A stretch of DNA of 42,240 nt, from NCBI GenBank assembly GCA_028287105.1, contig JAQBQH010000075.1, positions 1-42,240 on the forward strand. Reading direction: 5' to 3'. A model generated the notes under the pieces. That model was not told where the DNA came from. It ran no database searches and worked only from the letters and a program-made list of their open reading frames with translations. The translations under genes were made by a program, and so were the position numbers. Below, piece after piece: positions 8,081 to 16,638 of the stretch (position 1 is its first letter; each line of letters starts with the position of its first letter). This stretch comes from Myxococcales bacterium. GTDB taxonomy: Bacteria; Myxococcota_A; Polyangia; Palsa-1104.

Positions 8081-8118
8081 GAACGGCTAGGGCCATCGCG
8101 GCTTTCAGGAGACGACTC

Positions 8119-11064
8119 ATGCGTTACGCCTATGCCCTCGCCACCGCCGTTGCTACCGCCGCCGCCTTGCCGGCGTGCACCGGCGGCAACCCCAACGATC
8201 GCATCACCGGTCAGACCGAGTTCGTCTCGTCGGCCATGGCCGGCTACTCGCGCGCGGGCGCGACGAGCGGCGGAGGCGGCTCCGGTGGCGGCGATGCCGC
8301 GGGTGCCCCGGCTGCGAACGGCGCCGGCAATCCCGCCATGCGCACCGTCGAAGAGACCGATCTCTACCGCCTCGACGGCACCACGCTCTATTACCTCAAC
8401 GGCTATCGCGGCCTCATGGTCTTCGACGTCGCCGACGTCGACCATCCCAAGCTGCTCGGCCGCTCGCCCATCTATGGATCGCCCGTCGAGATGATCGTGC
8501 GCAACGGCATCGCCGTGGTCGTCGTCAGCGACTGGTACGGCGCGCTCGATGACGGCTCGCCGTTCCACGGCTCGATCGTGCGCGGCCTCGACGCCACCAA
8601 CCCGGCCAACATCACGCCCATCGGCGAGGCCAAGCTCGGCGGCTGGGTGCGCGACACGCGCGTCGTCGGTGACGTGCTCTACGCCGTCTCGGAAGACTAC
8701 GGCTGGGTCTACGGCTGGGGCGGCCTTGGCGACGTCGGCGTCGGCAGCGGCTCGACGGGCGTCGGCACCACCACGCAGCCGACGGCCAGCGTCGTCGTCT
8801 CGTCGGTCTACTTCGGCGCCGGCGCCATTCAGTCGGTCGGCTACCACGCCTTCCCCGGCTACACCGGCATCTTCAACGTCACCGCCAACTCGATCTTGAT
8901 GGCGCACGACACCGCCGCCCAGACCGCGCAGACCGAGCTCCTCTACCTCGACATCAGCGACCCCCAGGGCGCCATCGTGCAGCGCGGCGCCATCACCGTC
9001 GAGGGTCGCGCCAACGGCTGGGGCGCCGACAACGGTCGCTGGAACCTCGACTTCGCCGACGGCAAGACCGCGCACCTCGTCGGTTGCGCCGGCGGCCAGT
9101 ACGGCTGCAACGGCAACGGCTACGTCCTCGACACCGTCGACTTCTCGAATCCGAATGCGCCGGTCTTGAAGTCCAAGCTCGACATTCCGTCGACCGGCTG
9201 GAGCATCGCCGCGCGCTTCGACGCCGGCCGCATGTACCTGTCGCCCGAGAACGGCTACTACGGCAGCAACAACTCCGGCACGCCGTTCCAGGTCTACGAT
9301 CTCGCCGACCCGAGCGCGCCGAAGCTCGCCGGCACCGCGACCATCCCCGGCACGGTGTGGAACATCCTGCCCGCGCCGCAGCAGCGCATCTTCGCGCTCG
9401 GCAACGACTGGAACGGCGGCAACAGCGGCGACTCGGTCTCGCTCAAGTATCTCGACGTCACCAATCCTTCGGCGCCCAAGCTCATCGGTACGTCGACCTT
9501 CGGTCAGGGCTGGGCCTGGACGCCCGCCGCCGGCACCTTCAAGGCGTTCACGATGGACGCGACCAAGGGGCTCGTGGTCCTGCCGTTCAGCGGCTGGAGC
9601 TACAACAGCCAGAGCTACAACAACGGGCTCCAGCTCATCGAGTTCAGCCCGACGACCACGCGCACCGCCGGCGCCGCCAAGACGCGCGGCTGGGTCGAGC
9701 GCGGCATCTTCGTCGGCACGCGCCTGGTCTCGCTCAGCGATCTGGCGCTCTCGGTCGTCGACTACGCCAACCACGACGCGCCCAAGGTGATCGCCGAGCT
9801 GACCCTCGCGCGCAACGTCATCGCCGCCCACCCCGCCGGCGCCACCATCGCCGAAGTCTCGAGCGACTGGTGGGATCACGACGTCTCGGCGTCCGAAGTG
9901 CGCGTGCTCCCCATCGGCAACGCCGAGGAGTCGACCGACGCCGGCAACATCCCGTCGGTGAACGTCGACGGCGTCAACGCGCAGGTCTTCCGCAACGGCG
10001 ATGTCGCGTACATCGTCACCAACGTGTCGGTCGCCGCCAAGTGCTCGGGCCAGGCGTGCGTCCGGCGCGCGCAGCAGGTTCAGGTCGTCGATCTCTCCGG
10101 CGGCGGCGCGACCTTGCGCGGCAAGCTGCGGCTGCCGCTCGATGACTCCGGCTTCTACGGCTGGGGCTGGTGGGGCTGCTACTGGTACGACTGGTACGGC
10201 GGCGCCGAGGTCGTGCAGGTCGGCGGCAGCGTGCTCGCGTTCCGTCGCTTCTCGCCGATCTACGATGCCAGCGGCCACTCCATCATCGACGACGCCAGCG
10301 CCCTCTACGTCGTCGATCTGTCGGACGCCGACGCCCCCAACCTCGCGTCGGTCACGATCACCCAGGAGCTCGACGGCTGGTGGGGCAACCTGCGCGTCGT
10401 CGGCGGCACGCTCTACTCGACGCACGTCGAGTGGTTCCAGAAGCTCGGCGATCCCAACGCCTGGCTGACCAAGTACTACGCCGACCGCATCGATCTCTCC
10501 GATCCGCGCCACCCCAAGGTCGGCAGCAAGATCAACACGCCGGGCCTCATCATCGGCGGCTCGGAAAAAGATCCGTCGATCCTCTACACGATCGACTATC
10601 GCTGGGACGGCACCTACAACAAGAACGACTTCGACGTCGTGCGCCTGCACGGCAACAAGGCCGAGCTGCTGTCGAAGACGACGCTCGACGGTTGGGTCGG
10701 GCAGACCTTCTTCCAGGCCAACCACGCCTATCTGTCGACCGAGCGCTACGACAACAGCTACAGCACCGTGCACACCGACCTGCACGCCATCGACCTGACC
10801 AATCCGTCGTCGCCGGTCGACCGCGTCTCGAACGCCAAGAAGGGCTGGGGCTGGCTGCTCGCGGTCGAGGGCGATCGCGCCGTGGTCACCTCGGGCTGGG
10901 GCGGCGCCGGCGTCGACATCTACGGCCTCAGCGACGACAAGGCGCCCGAGTTCCGCCAGTTCGCGCGCACGCGCGGCTGGTGGGCCAACGGGGTCTCGCG
11001 TCAGGACTCGTCGCTGTTCCTGTCGAGCGGCTACTGGGGCGTGCAGCGCATCGACTTGCAATAG
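8119..11064 (+). CDS. Large beta-propeller lipoprotein (LVIVD/beta-propeller type)
   Basis: A 981-residue surface or periplasmic lipoprotein with a signal peptide ending in LPAC, then a Gly/Ser/Ala-rich tether. The rest is built of repeated blade-like units: a strand of the type 'GLMVFDVADVDHPKLLG' or 'LLYLDISDPQ' (the LVIVD pattern: hydrophobic strand, D-S/L-x-P, P-K-L) alternating with 'GGWVRDTRVVGDVLYAVS', 'DGWWGNLRVVGGTLYSTH' and 'RGWWANGVSRQDSSLFLSSGYWG'. It is strikingly rich in GW, Gly, Asp and Tyr. No catalytic motif is seen; propellers of this type usually bind proteins or sugars. The ATG at 8119 has AGGAG upstream and a sigma-54 promoter before that, so expression is probably conditional. 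Confidence 0.88.
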   Translation: MRYAYALATAVATAAALPACTGGNPNDRITGQTEFVSSAMAGYSRAGATSGGGGSGGGDAAGAPAANGAGNPAMRTVEETDLYRLDGTTLYYLNGYRGLMVFDVADVDHPKLLGRSPIYGSPVEMIVRNGIAVVVVSDWYGALDDGSPFHGSIVRGLDATNPANITPIGEAKLGGWVRDTRVVGDVLYAVSEDYGWVYGWGGLGDVGVGSGSTGVGTTTQPTASVVVSSVYFGAGAIQSVGYHAFPGYTGIFNVTANSILMAHDTAAQTAQTELLYLDISDPQGAIVQRGAITVEGRANGWGADNGRWNLDFADGKTAHLVGCAGGQYGCNGNGYVLDTVDFSNPNAPVLKSKLDIPSTGWSIAARFDAGRMYLSPENGYYGSNNSGTPFQVYDLADPSAPKLAGTATIPGTVWNILPAPQQRIFALGNDWNGGNSGDSVSLKYLDVTNPSAPKLIGTSTFGQGWAWTPAAGTFKAFTMDATKGLVVLPFSGWSYNSQSYNNGLQLIEFSPTTTRTAGAAKTRGWVERGIFVGTRLVSLSDLALSVVDYANHDAPKVIAELTLARNVIAAHPAGATIAEVSSDWWDHDVSASEVRVLPIGNAEESTDAGNIPSVNVDGVNAQVFRNGDVAYIVTNVSVAAKCSGQACVRRAQQVQVVDLSGGGATLRGKLRLPLDDSGFYGWGWWGCYWYDWYGGAEVVQVGGSVLAFRRFSPIYDASGHSIIDDASALYVVDLSDADAPNLASVTITQELDGWWGNLRVVGGTLYSTHVEWFQKLGDPNAWLTKYYADRIDLSDPRHPKVGSKINTPGLIIGGSEKDPSILYTIDYRWDGTYNKNDFDVVRLHGNKAELLSKTTLDGWVGQTFFQANHAYLSTERYDNSYSTVHTDLHAIDLTNPSSPVDRVSNAKKGWGWLLAVEGDRAVVTSGWGGAGVDIYGLSDDKAPEFRQFARTRGWWANGVSRQDSSLFLSSGYWGVQRIDLQ

Positions 11065-11085
11065 CGAGACTGATATCGTCGAGGG

Positions 11086-11550
11086 ATGCGCTGCTTCTTG
11101 TTCGCGCTCTTTCTCGCAGGCTGCACGACCGCTCCCAAAGCGGCGGGTGACATGGCGGGCGGCGGCGGTTCCAGCGGCAGCGACCTCGCCGTTGGCGGGC
11201 CCGCCGATCTGGCGCCGCGACCGACGGCCGGCATCGCCTGCGGAACGATGACCTGCACCTCGACCGCGCAGCTCTGCTGCACCGCCGACAGCGGCAAGAG
11301 CGGCACCTGCGGTCCCACCAGCGCCGGCTGCGGCTCGACGGGCTTTTTGTGCGACGGGCCCGAGGACTGCGAGCCGGCCAACCCGGAGTGCTGCGCGGAG
11401 CCGGGCATCGCCGCCTGCCGTCCTGCCGGCTACTGCGCCACCAAGACCAGCATCGGCGCGCGGCTCATGTGCCACACCACGCCGAGCTGCACGCCGCCGA
11501 CCGTCTGCATGAACGCGCCCAACGGCAGCCCCTACGCGCTCTGCCTCTGA
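11086..11550 (+). CDS. Small cysteine-rich lipoprotein
   Basis: A 154-residue lipoprotein with a very short signal peptide and lipobox (LFLAGC), then a Gly/Ser/Asp tether (GGGGSSGSDLAVGGPADLAP) and a domain with about 16 cysteines (CGTMTC, LCC, CGPTSAGC, CDGPEDC, ECC, and so on). The cysteines suggest a disulfide-stabilised extracellular module. The pattern is common in uncharacterised myxobacterial surface proteins; no function is known to me. It starts 21 bp after the beta-propeller gene and could share its transcript, although TATCGT (11074-11079) also lies 6 bases before the ATG. Confidence 0.75.
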   Translation: MRCFLFALFLAGCTTAPKAAGDMAGGGGSSGSDLAVGGPADLAPRPTAGIACGTMTCTSTAQLCCTADSGKSGTCGPTSAGCGSTGFLCDGPEDCEPANPECCAEPGIAACRPAGYCATKTSIGARLMCHTTPSCTPPTVCMNAPNGSPYALCL

Positions 11551-11564
11551 GCTGCTCGCAGCTC
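11549..11564 (+). terminator. Hairpin at the end of the Cys-rich lipoprotein gene
   Basis: GAGCTG (11549-11554) and CAGCTC (11559-11564) form a 6-bp stem around CTCG, starting within the stop codon. No T-run follows, so it is at best a weak terminator between the two convergent genes. Confidence 0.3.
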
Positions 11565-11589
11565 GGACCGCAGCGCCGGCGCGCGATCG

Positions 11590-13923
11590 CTAACGACGCT
11601 GCAGGACCAATTCGCCGGCGAGCGCCGCCGGCCGCCGGGCCGCGGTGATCTCGACGACGCAGTCGTGATCGCGGTCGCCGCGATCGTCGACCCGCGCCAG
11701 CTCGCCGGTGAGCGCGCGCTCGCCCATCTGCAGGCCGGCGCCGGTGCACTCGGCGGGGTATTGCACCTTGTCGTCGCCGTTGGCGTCGTCCCAGCCGTTG
11801 AGCACGAGCTTGTTGGTGCGCTTGACCCGCTCGAGCAGCTCGGCCGCCATGCTCTCGTTGCCGGGCCGCCGCGCCACCAGCTTCCAGAACTGCCGCAGCG
11901 CGCCCTGCAGCGTGCCGTGCGACAGCGGCGTCCAGACGATGCGCTGGCTCTCGCCGGCGACGGTGCGGAAGGCGCGTACGTCGCTCATCCAGAAGCGCCG
12001 CTCGAGATCGCCGTAGACCCTGGTGGCGACCGTGCGATAGCGCTCGTTCGACGTCGCCAGATAGGCGTCGAGCAGCGCCCGAATCACGGCCGCCTCGCTC
12101 TCGATCCGCGCCGGCGTCAGATCGCGCGTGCCGGCCGCGACGTCGTACGAGTTGGCGACCGCGCCGTCGGCGTCGACCAGCTTGTCGGCGATGAAGTCGG
12201 CCTGCGCGGCGATCAGCTGCGCCGTGCGCGTCGCGATCGGCGCCGGCGCGCCGTCGAGCTTGATCCCGTCGAGCGCCGTCGGGCCGCCGTGGGTGTCGGG
12301 CGTGTCGTTGGAGTACAGCGTCAGCGACGACGAGATCGCGCGCAGCGCCGTGCGCAGCGAGATGAGCGCCCAGGCGGCATCGACAGCGCTGACGATGGTG
12401 CCGCGCTTGACGGTGCCGCCCGTGACCGTCGCCGTGTCGACGAGGACCTGGTGCGCTTCGTCCCAGTGCAGGCGGTCGACGTCGACGAGCGCGACCTTGA
12501 CGACCGCCAGCGCGCGATCGTGCGGCGTCTCCTCGCCGTCGGCGAGCTGATTGTCGGCGGTGAACGGATCGCCGTCGAAGGTGCAGCGCGCCGGTGCGCT
12601 GCCGCCGATCTCGGCGTTCTTGGCGTCGGTGAACGAATAGAACGTGGCGAATCCGCCGGCCAGCGCCGTCAAGCCGCGCAGGTGGCTGGCGCCGTCGAGC
12701 GACTGGTACAGCAGCGGCTGCGGGAAGTAGCGCCACGACGTGCCCGCGGGCGGCTGCGTCGACAGCTCGGTGACGCCGATCTGCGCCGGCCACCAGCGCA
12801 AGGGCGAGCTGTAGTCGTAGTCGAGCGCGGCCTTGGTGCTGGCGAATCCGCCCAGCGCAGTCCCGTCGGTGGTGAGCAGCGAGCGCACCATGAGCGCCGC
12901 CTTGTTGTCGATCTCGTCGATCATCGTCAGGCCCTGAAAGCCCTCGAGGACGATGTCGCCGAGATAGACGCCCGGCGCGCCGTCGACCATCTTGCGGCCG
13001 GTGGGATCGTTGGGATCGGCGAATCGACCGACGACGGTGTTGCCGCTGATCCCGACCTGCGTGATGTCGGCGTCGGCGATCTCGGTGATGGCGTTGCCGG
13101 CGACGTCGTGCATCGATCCCCAGTAGGTGATCGACCACAGCGCCTGCTTCCACGTGGCGTAGCCGAGCGCGTCGGGCGCGAGGATCTTGACCACCTGCAC
13201 GTCGCGATGCGGCAGGTTGAGCGAGTTGTACGAGCACTCGTAGTCGCCGATGATCTGCGAGACGCCGGCGGCGCCGCCGTAGCCCGTCGAGAAGCTGCAG
13301 TAGAGCTTGTTGCCGCCGGTGTTGGGGAGGATGGCGGTGTCGAAGGCGACGAACTCGGCGAAGACCGGCCAGTAGCCGGGCCAGCCGTAGACGTTGAGCG
13401 GATTGTCCGCCGGCGCCGGCGAGACGACGAAGTTGGCGCCGGGCGGGCCGCCCGCGTTCGCCTGCAGCGCGAACTGCTGGATGCGGTTGCGCAAGAGCGC
13501 GACGGCCGCATCGCCGTTGACTCCGGTCGGATTGAGCACCGGACCGTATTGCAGCGACAGCCCCGCGCCCGACTCGAACGACGTGTTGTTCATCGGCTGC
13601 TTCGAGTACTCGTACGACTCGACGGCGATCGAGTAGCCGAGCGTGTCGATCGAGAGCCGGCCGGTCACATGATCTTGATAGAGATCGGTGAGCGGGTTGA
13701 AGCGATCGTAGCCGGCGAGGTCGCGGCCGAGCAGCTGCGCGAACGGCTCTCCCGAGATCTGCATTTCGATGGCGGCGAGGAAATGGTCGGCCGTCCGGAA
13801 CGTCGCGTCGGTGCGCTCGGCGGTGAAATAGGTCGTCGGCGCAGGCGGCGACGAGGGCAGGGGACGCGACCCGCCGCCGCAGGAGATCGAGACGACAAAC
13901 GCCATGGTCAAGAGCCGACGCAC
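11590..13923 (-). CDS. Large orphan lipoprotein of unknown function
   Basis: A 777-residue lipoprotein, GTG start, signal peptide with lipobox-like SISC, then a Pro/Ser tether. I recognise no family. The first half is rich in Tyr, Asn and Gly with extracellular-looking strands. The C-terminal part (about 560-720) is helical, with segments such as ARIESEAAVIRALLDAYLATSNERYRTVATRVYGDLERRFW that resemble the alpha/alpha-barrel helices of six-hairpin glycosidase-like proteins; this is a weak resemblance. Two Asp-rich loops (DDANGDDKVQ and DDRGDRDHDC) look like calcium-binding turns. It is convergent with the Cys-rich lipoprotein gene. The start region has TAGGCT 11 bases before the GTG on the minus strand. 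Confidence 0.8.
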   Translation of the reverse strand: MRRLLTMAFVVSISCGGGSRPLPSSPPAPTTYFTAERTDATFRTADHFLAAIEMQISGEPFAQLLGRDLAGYDRFNPLTDLYQDHVTGRLSIDTLGYSIAVESYEYSKQPMNNTSFESGAGLSLQYGPVLNPTGVNGDAAVALLRNRIQQFALQANAGGPPGANFVVSPAPADNPLNVYGWPGYWPVFAEFVAFDTAILPNTGGNKLYCSFSTGYGGAAGVSQIIGDYECSYNSLNLPHRDVQVVKILAPDALGYATWKQALWSITYWGSMHDVAGNAITEIADADITQVGISGNTVVGRFADPNDPTGRKMVDGAPGVYLGDIVLEGFQGLTMIDEIDNKAALMVRSLLTTDGTALGGFASTKAALDYDYSSPLRWWPAQIGVTELSTQPPAGTSWRYFPQPLLYQSLDGASHLRGLTALAGGFATFYSFTDAKNAEIGGSAPARCTFDGDPFTADNQLADGEETPHDRALAVVKVALVDVDRLHWDEAHQVLVDTATVTGGTVKRGTIVSAVDAAWALISLRTALRAISSSLTLYSNDTPDTHGGPTALDGIKLDGAPAPIATRTAQLIAAQADFIADKLVDADGAVANSYDVAAGTRDLTPARIESEAAVIRALLDAYLATSNERYRTVATRVYGDLERRFWMSDVRAFRTVAGESQRIVWTPLSHGTLQGALRQFWKLVARRPGNESMAAELLERVKRTNKLVLNGWDDANGDDKVQYPAECTGAGLQMGERALTGELARVDDRGDRDHDCVVEITAARRPAALAGELVLQRR

Positions 13924-14180
13924 GTAGCCTTCTTAGCCTACTTGCGTCGTGAGTTCCGCAAGAAAATCACATGCTCACACTGCAAACGGGACTTTGCATG
14001 CGGTGGGAGGCGAGACCCCGGCTATCGACCGCGCCGTCTCCTTTCGGGACGTAGGTGTGGAGATGTGTGACAGGGGCTGGAGCCCCCAGATTTCGCGATC
14101 TTGTGGCGTGGCGCCAGCTTGTTGCTCACGCGCGAGAGGCTCGTGGCTTGCAATGCGCGGCGGCCCGTTGGAGGTCTCGC

Positions 14181-15584
14181 ATGTTGCGGTCGCTCACTCT
14201 TCTGTCCCTGTCTGCTTCGCTCGTCTCGGTAGGTTGCTCGAATAACGATGGTGGTACTGGCAAGCCCCCGGTGATCTTGATGCCGGATATGTCCGACAAC
14301 GGCGGCACCGGCGGCAACGGCGGCGGTGGTGGCACCGGCGGCGGCGGTGGTGGTGGAACCGGCGGCGGCCAGGACATGGCCGTCAGCGGCGGCGGCGACA
14401 TGGCCCCCGGCCTGCCGGATCTCGCGGGATTGCCCGCGCCGGATCACGATCCGACGCTGCACCCGCCGATGCAGAAGATGTCGAGCGTCTCGACCGCCAC
14501 GAAGATCCCGGCGCCCGAAGTCTGGACCGTGGTCTGGAAGGGTGACAAGGCCGCCATCGGCGACAAGGTCAACAAGTTCCAGACCTGGATGATGGGCAGC
14601 ACCTACTGGCTCGACGGCATGAAGGAGTGGGGTGTCACCGGTGGCTCCGCCAAGGGCGTGCTCGAGCTGCCGACCGCGGCGCCGGCGTCGATCGATCAGT
14701 CGCAGCTCGACGCGCTCATCGACAACAATATGGGCAAGAACGGTTGGCCGACCAAGAACGCCAACACGATCATGTCGCTCGTGACCAACCCGAAGACCTC
14801 GATCACGTCGCTGGGCCAGCCGGCCGGCTGCGTGCAGTTCGACGGCTACCACACGATCTCGGGCGGCGGCGTACCGTACCTCGTCAACTGCTACTGCAAC
14901 GACGCGGCGGGCGCTCCCGACTTCAAGAATCTCACCGTCACCATCAGCCACGAAGTCGGCGAGGCGACGTCGGACTACGATCTCCAGCACAACCGCGTCG
15001 TCAATTCGTCGACGGGCGCCACGTTCCTCGGCGGCGGCGAGAATGGCGATATGTGCCTCAGCGTCAACGCCGACATCAAGGCGCCGGACGGCGAGACCTA
15101 CTCGGTGCAGCGTCTGTATTCGAACGTCAACGCCGTCAAGAACGGCGCCGACGATCCCTGCGCCGATCCGTTCACGCCCAAGCTGCCGTACTTCGGCGCC
15201 GGCCTGTGGAGCGGTGGCAGTGATCAGTCGCTCATCAGCATCACGCGTACCGGCGGCAAGGGCTCGGCGACGATCAAGATCGAGCCGTTCGCCTACGACG
15301 CGGCGTTCGGTCCCGTGGCGTTCTACGTGGCCGGCTCGCTGTTGCCGACCGGGATGACGCTGACGCCGGACATCGCGCGCCGCCGTGATCCGAACGACGC
15401 GACCAAGGTGCTCGGCATCAAGGTGTGGGGCAACCCGGGCTCGACGACGAACATCACGGTCAACGTCGACAACACGTTCGCGGCGGCCAACGTCGGCCGT
15501 CCGCAGACGTTCCTCATCATCGCGCACAACTACGACAAGTCGTTGTTCAACGTCTGGTGGGGCACGGCCATCGTCAAGAACTAG
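14181..15584 (+). CDS. Lipoprotein with HExxE motif, putative zinc metallopeptidase-like
   Basis: A 467-residue lipoprotein (lipobox VSVGC, Cys19) with a glycine-rich linker (about 35-70) and a DMA/DLA tether. The central domain carries ISHEVGEATSD, giving H257, E258 and E261, followed about 30 residues later by GENGDMC (E287, D290, C292). This spacing resembles a family of secreted bacterial proteins with HELxEAxTDP...GEIGDLC, which I infer to be metal-dependent peptidases; here TDP is replaced by SDY, so activity is uncertain. The C-terminal 120 residues form a beta-rich domain. GGAGGT 5 bases before the ATG fixes the start. A strong terminator follows. The 257-bp divergent region upstream holds short inverted repeats (13941-13962, 13981-13998, 14073-14086) but no gene. 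Confidence 0.82.
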   Translation: MLRSLTLLSLSASLVSVGCSNNDGGTGKPPVILMPDMSDNGGTGGNGGGGGTGGGGGGGTGGGQDMAVSGGGDMAPGLPDLAGLPAPDHDPTLHPPMQKMSSVSTATKIPAPEVWTVVWKGDKAAIGDKVNKFQTWMMGSTYWLDGMKEWGVTGGSAKGVLELPTAAPASIDQSQLDALIDNNMGKNGWPTKNANTIMSLVTNPKTSITSLGQPAGCVQFDGYHTISGGGVPYLVNCYCNDAAGAPDFKNLTVTISHEVGEATSDYDLQHNRVVNSSTGATFLGGGENGDMCLSVNADIKAPDGETYSVQRLYSNVNAVKNGADDPCADPFTPKLPYFGAGLWSGGSDQSLISITRTGGKGSATIKIEPFAYDAAFGPVAFYVAGSLLPTGMTLTPDIARRRDPNDATKVLGIKVWGNPGSTTNITVNVDNTFAAANVGRPQTFLIIAHNYDKSLFNVWWGTAIVKN

Positions 15585-15604
15585 CGACGACGCTTCGATT
15601 CAAG

Positions 15605-15639
15605 CGCCGCTCGGCTTCGGCCGGGCGGCGTTTTTTTTT
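15605..15639 (+). terminator. Rho-independent terminator
   Basis: CGCCGC (15605-15610) pairs with GCGGCG (15625-15630), and CGGC (15612-15615) with GCCG (15620-15623), around a TTCG tetraloop. Nine T residues follow directly (15631-15639). It starts 21 bp after the stop of the HExxE lipoprotein gene and is the clearest terminator in the window. Confidence 0.95.
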
Positions 15640-15678
15640 GCGCGATACGGGAAACGTCTAGGGGCTGCTCGACGGCTA

Positions 15679-16164
15679 CTAGAGGTCGGACGGAGACATC
15701 GCCATGTCGTGCGGCGGTGCCGGCTTGATCGGCGCGCACATCGATGCGGGAACCTGGCGCGACACGGGCGCGAGGCTGCGCAGGTAGGCGACGATGGCGC
15801 GCGCCTCGATGTCGCCCATGGTGTCGAAGCGCGGCATCGCCGGGCACAACTCGAGCCCTTCGTCGTCGATGCCGAAGCGGATGGCGCGGATGATCGTGAT
15901 GTCGGCCCAGCCGCCGAGGCCGGTCTGGCGATCGGGCGTGAGGTTGGCGGGGAAGGCGACGGTCCCGACGAGCGGGACGCGGCGGCCGGCGAGCGCGGAC
16001 GATTTGGCGTCGTCGGGCGTGTGGCAGTCGGGACAGCCGCGCTGCTGCACGAACGCAGCGCCGGCGGCCGCGAGATCGCCGCCATCGAGGTCGTAGCCGG
16101 CCGACTTGCCACTGCAGCCGAGGGTGCAGGAGGCGGCAGCGGCGGCAAGGGAAAACCAACGCAT
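15679..16164 (-). CDS. Mono-haem cytochrome c lipoprotein
   Basis: A 161-residue electron-transfer protein anchored by lipid (signal peptide, lipobox TLGC, Cys17). The haem site CPDCH is at 44-48. The likely axial methionine lies in PAMPRFDTM, followed by the helix IEARAIVAYLRSLAPV, the usual C-terminal helix of class I cytochromes c. The Ala/Pro tail with a DMAMSPSDL end is probably flexible. A second ATG at 16182 exists, but TAGCGT 8 bases before 16164 and the signal peptide favour the shorter start. It is divergent from the small lipoprotein at 16201. The electron partner is not visible here. Confidence 0.88.
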   Translation of the reverse strand: MRWFSLAAAAASCTLGCSGKSAGYDLDGGDLAAAGAAFVQQRGCPDCHTPDDAKSSALAGRRVPLVGTVAFPANLTPDRQTGLGGWADITIIRAIRFGIDDEGLELCPAMPRFDTMGDIEARAIVAYLRSLAPVSRQVPASMCAPIKPAPPHDMAMSPSDL

Positions 16165-16200
16165 CGCGAGCGACGCTACCATGTTGACGGGCGCGACGGA

Positions 16201-16611
16201 ATGTCGTACTCGCGGTCGATGATGCGAATGATGCTGGCGCTGGCGCTCGTGACGGTGGTCGTGGGATGCGACGAGAAGAAGGACGCGCCCGCGACCGTGG
16301 CGGCGGTGGCCTCGGGTGGGGCAGTGGCGCCGTCGGGTGCGGTCGTGGCGCCGTCGGGCGCCGTGGTTGCGCCGTCGGGCGCAGCAGTGGCGCCGTCGGG
16401 CGCGGCGGTTGCGCCGTCGGGCGCGGCGGTCCCGCCGTCGGGCGCGGCCGGTGCTTCGCCCAAGGGCGCGGCGAGCAAGCCGGGCAAGGTCGTGCCGGCG
16501 CCGGCGCCGTCGGGCATGATGCCGCACGGCTCGGCAGAGGATGGGACGCTCAAGTACAACCCGCCGGCCGCGCAGAATGGCGCGCCGTCGGGCGCGGCGA
16601 CCAAGAAGTAG
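16201..16611 (+). CDS. Small lipoprotein with Ala/Pro/Ser tandem repeats
   Basis: A 136-residue lipoprotein: signal peptide with lipobox VVVGC, a charged start (DEKKDAP), then six repeats of a 7-residue unit (A/V-V-A-P-S-G-A), and a Pro/Lys-rich tail ending in NPPAAQNGAPSGAATKK. No globular domain is likely; it looks like a flexible spacer or a peptidoglycan-contacting tail. Start alternatives are ATG at 16219 or 16222. It is divergent from the cytochrome gene and lies 27 bp before the glycosyltransferase. Its function is unknown. Confidence 0.65.
   Translation: MSYSRSMMRMMLALALVTVVVGCDEKKDAPATVAAVASGGAVAPSGAVVAPSGAVVAPSGAAVAPSGAAVAPSGAAVPPSGAAGASPKGAASKPGKVVPAPAPSGMMPHGSAEDGTLKYNPPAAQNGAPSGAATKK
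16321..16446 (+). repeat. Six tandem 21-bp units in a lipoprotein gene
   Basis: Six head-to-tail 21-bp units, each containing a conserved GCCGTCGGG core and encoding a 7-residue Ala/Val-Pro-Ser-Gly unit. The first five differ mainly at third positions and the last has Pro for Ala. Copy number may vary between strains. Confidence 0.9.
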
Positions 16612-16638
16612 CCGCCAGAAGTAGTAACATCGCGTCGC

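Noticed and set aside
7960-11475. Open frame of 1171 codons on the minus strand opposite the beta-propeller gene
   Set aside because: It is a by-product of GC-rich third positions in the real plus-strand gene; it has no domain, signal peptide or ribosome-binding site, and the plus strand has all of these.
13940-14070. Short frame with CSHCKRDFAC, resembling a zinc ribbon
   Set aside because: It has no start codon with a ribosome-binding site, and in frame it continues the antisense of the 777-residue lipoprotein; two CxxC-like pairs can arise by chance.
16321-16446. CRISPR-like array
   Set aside because: The 21-bp units are contiguous with no spacers and encode a regular peptide repeat.
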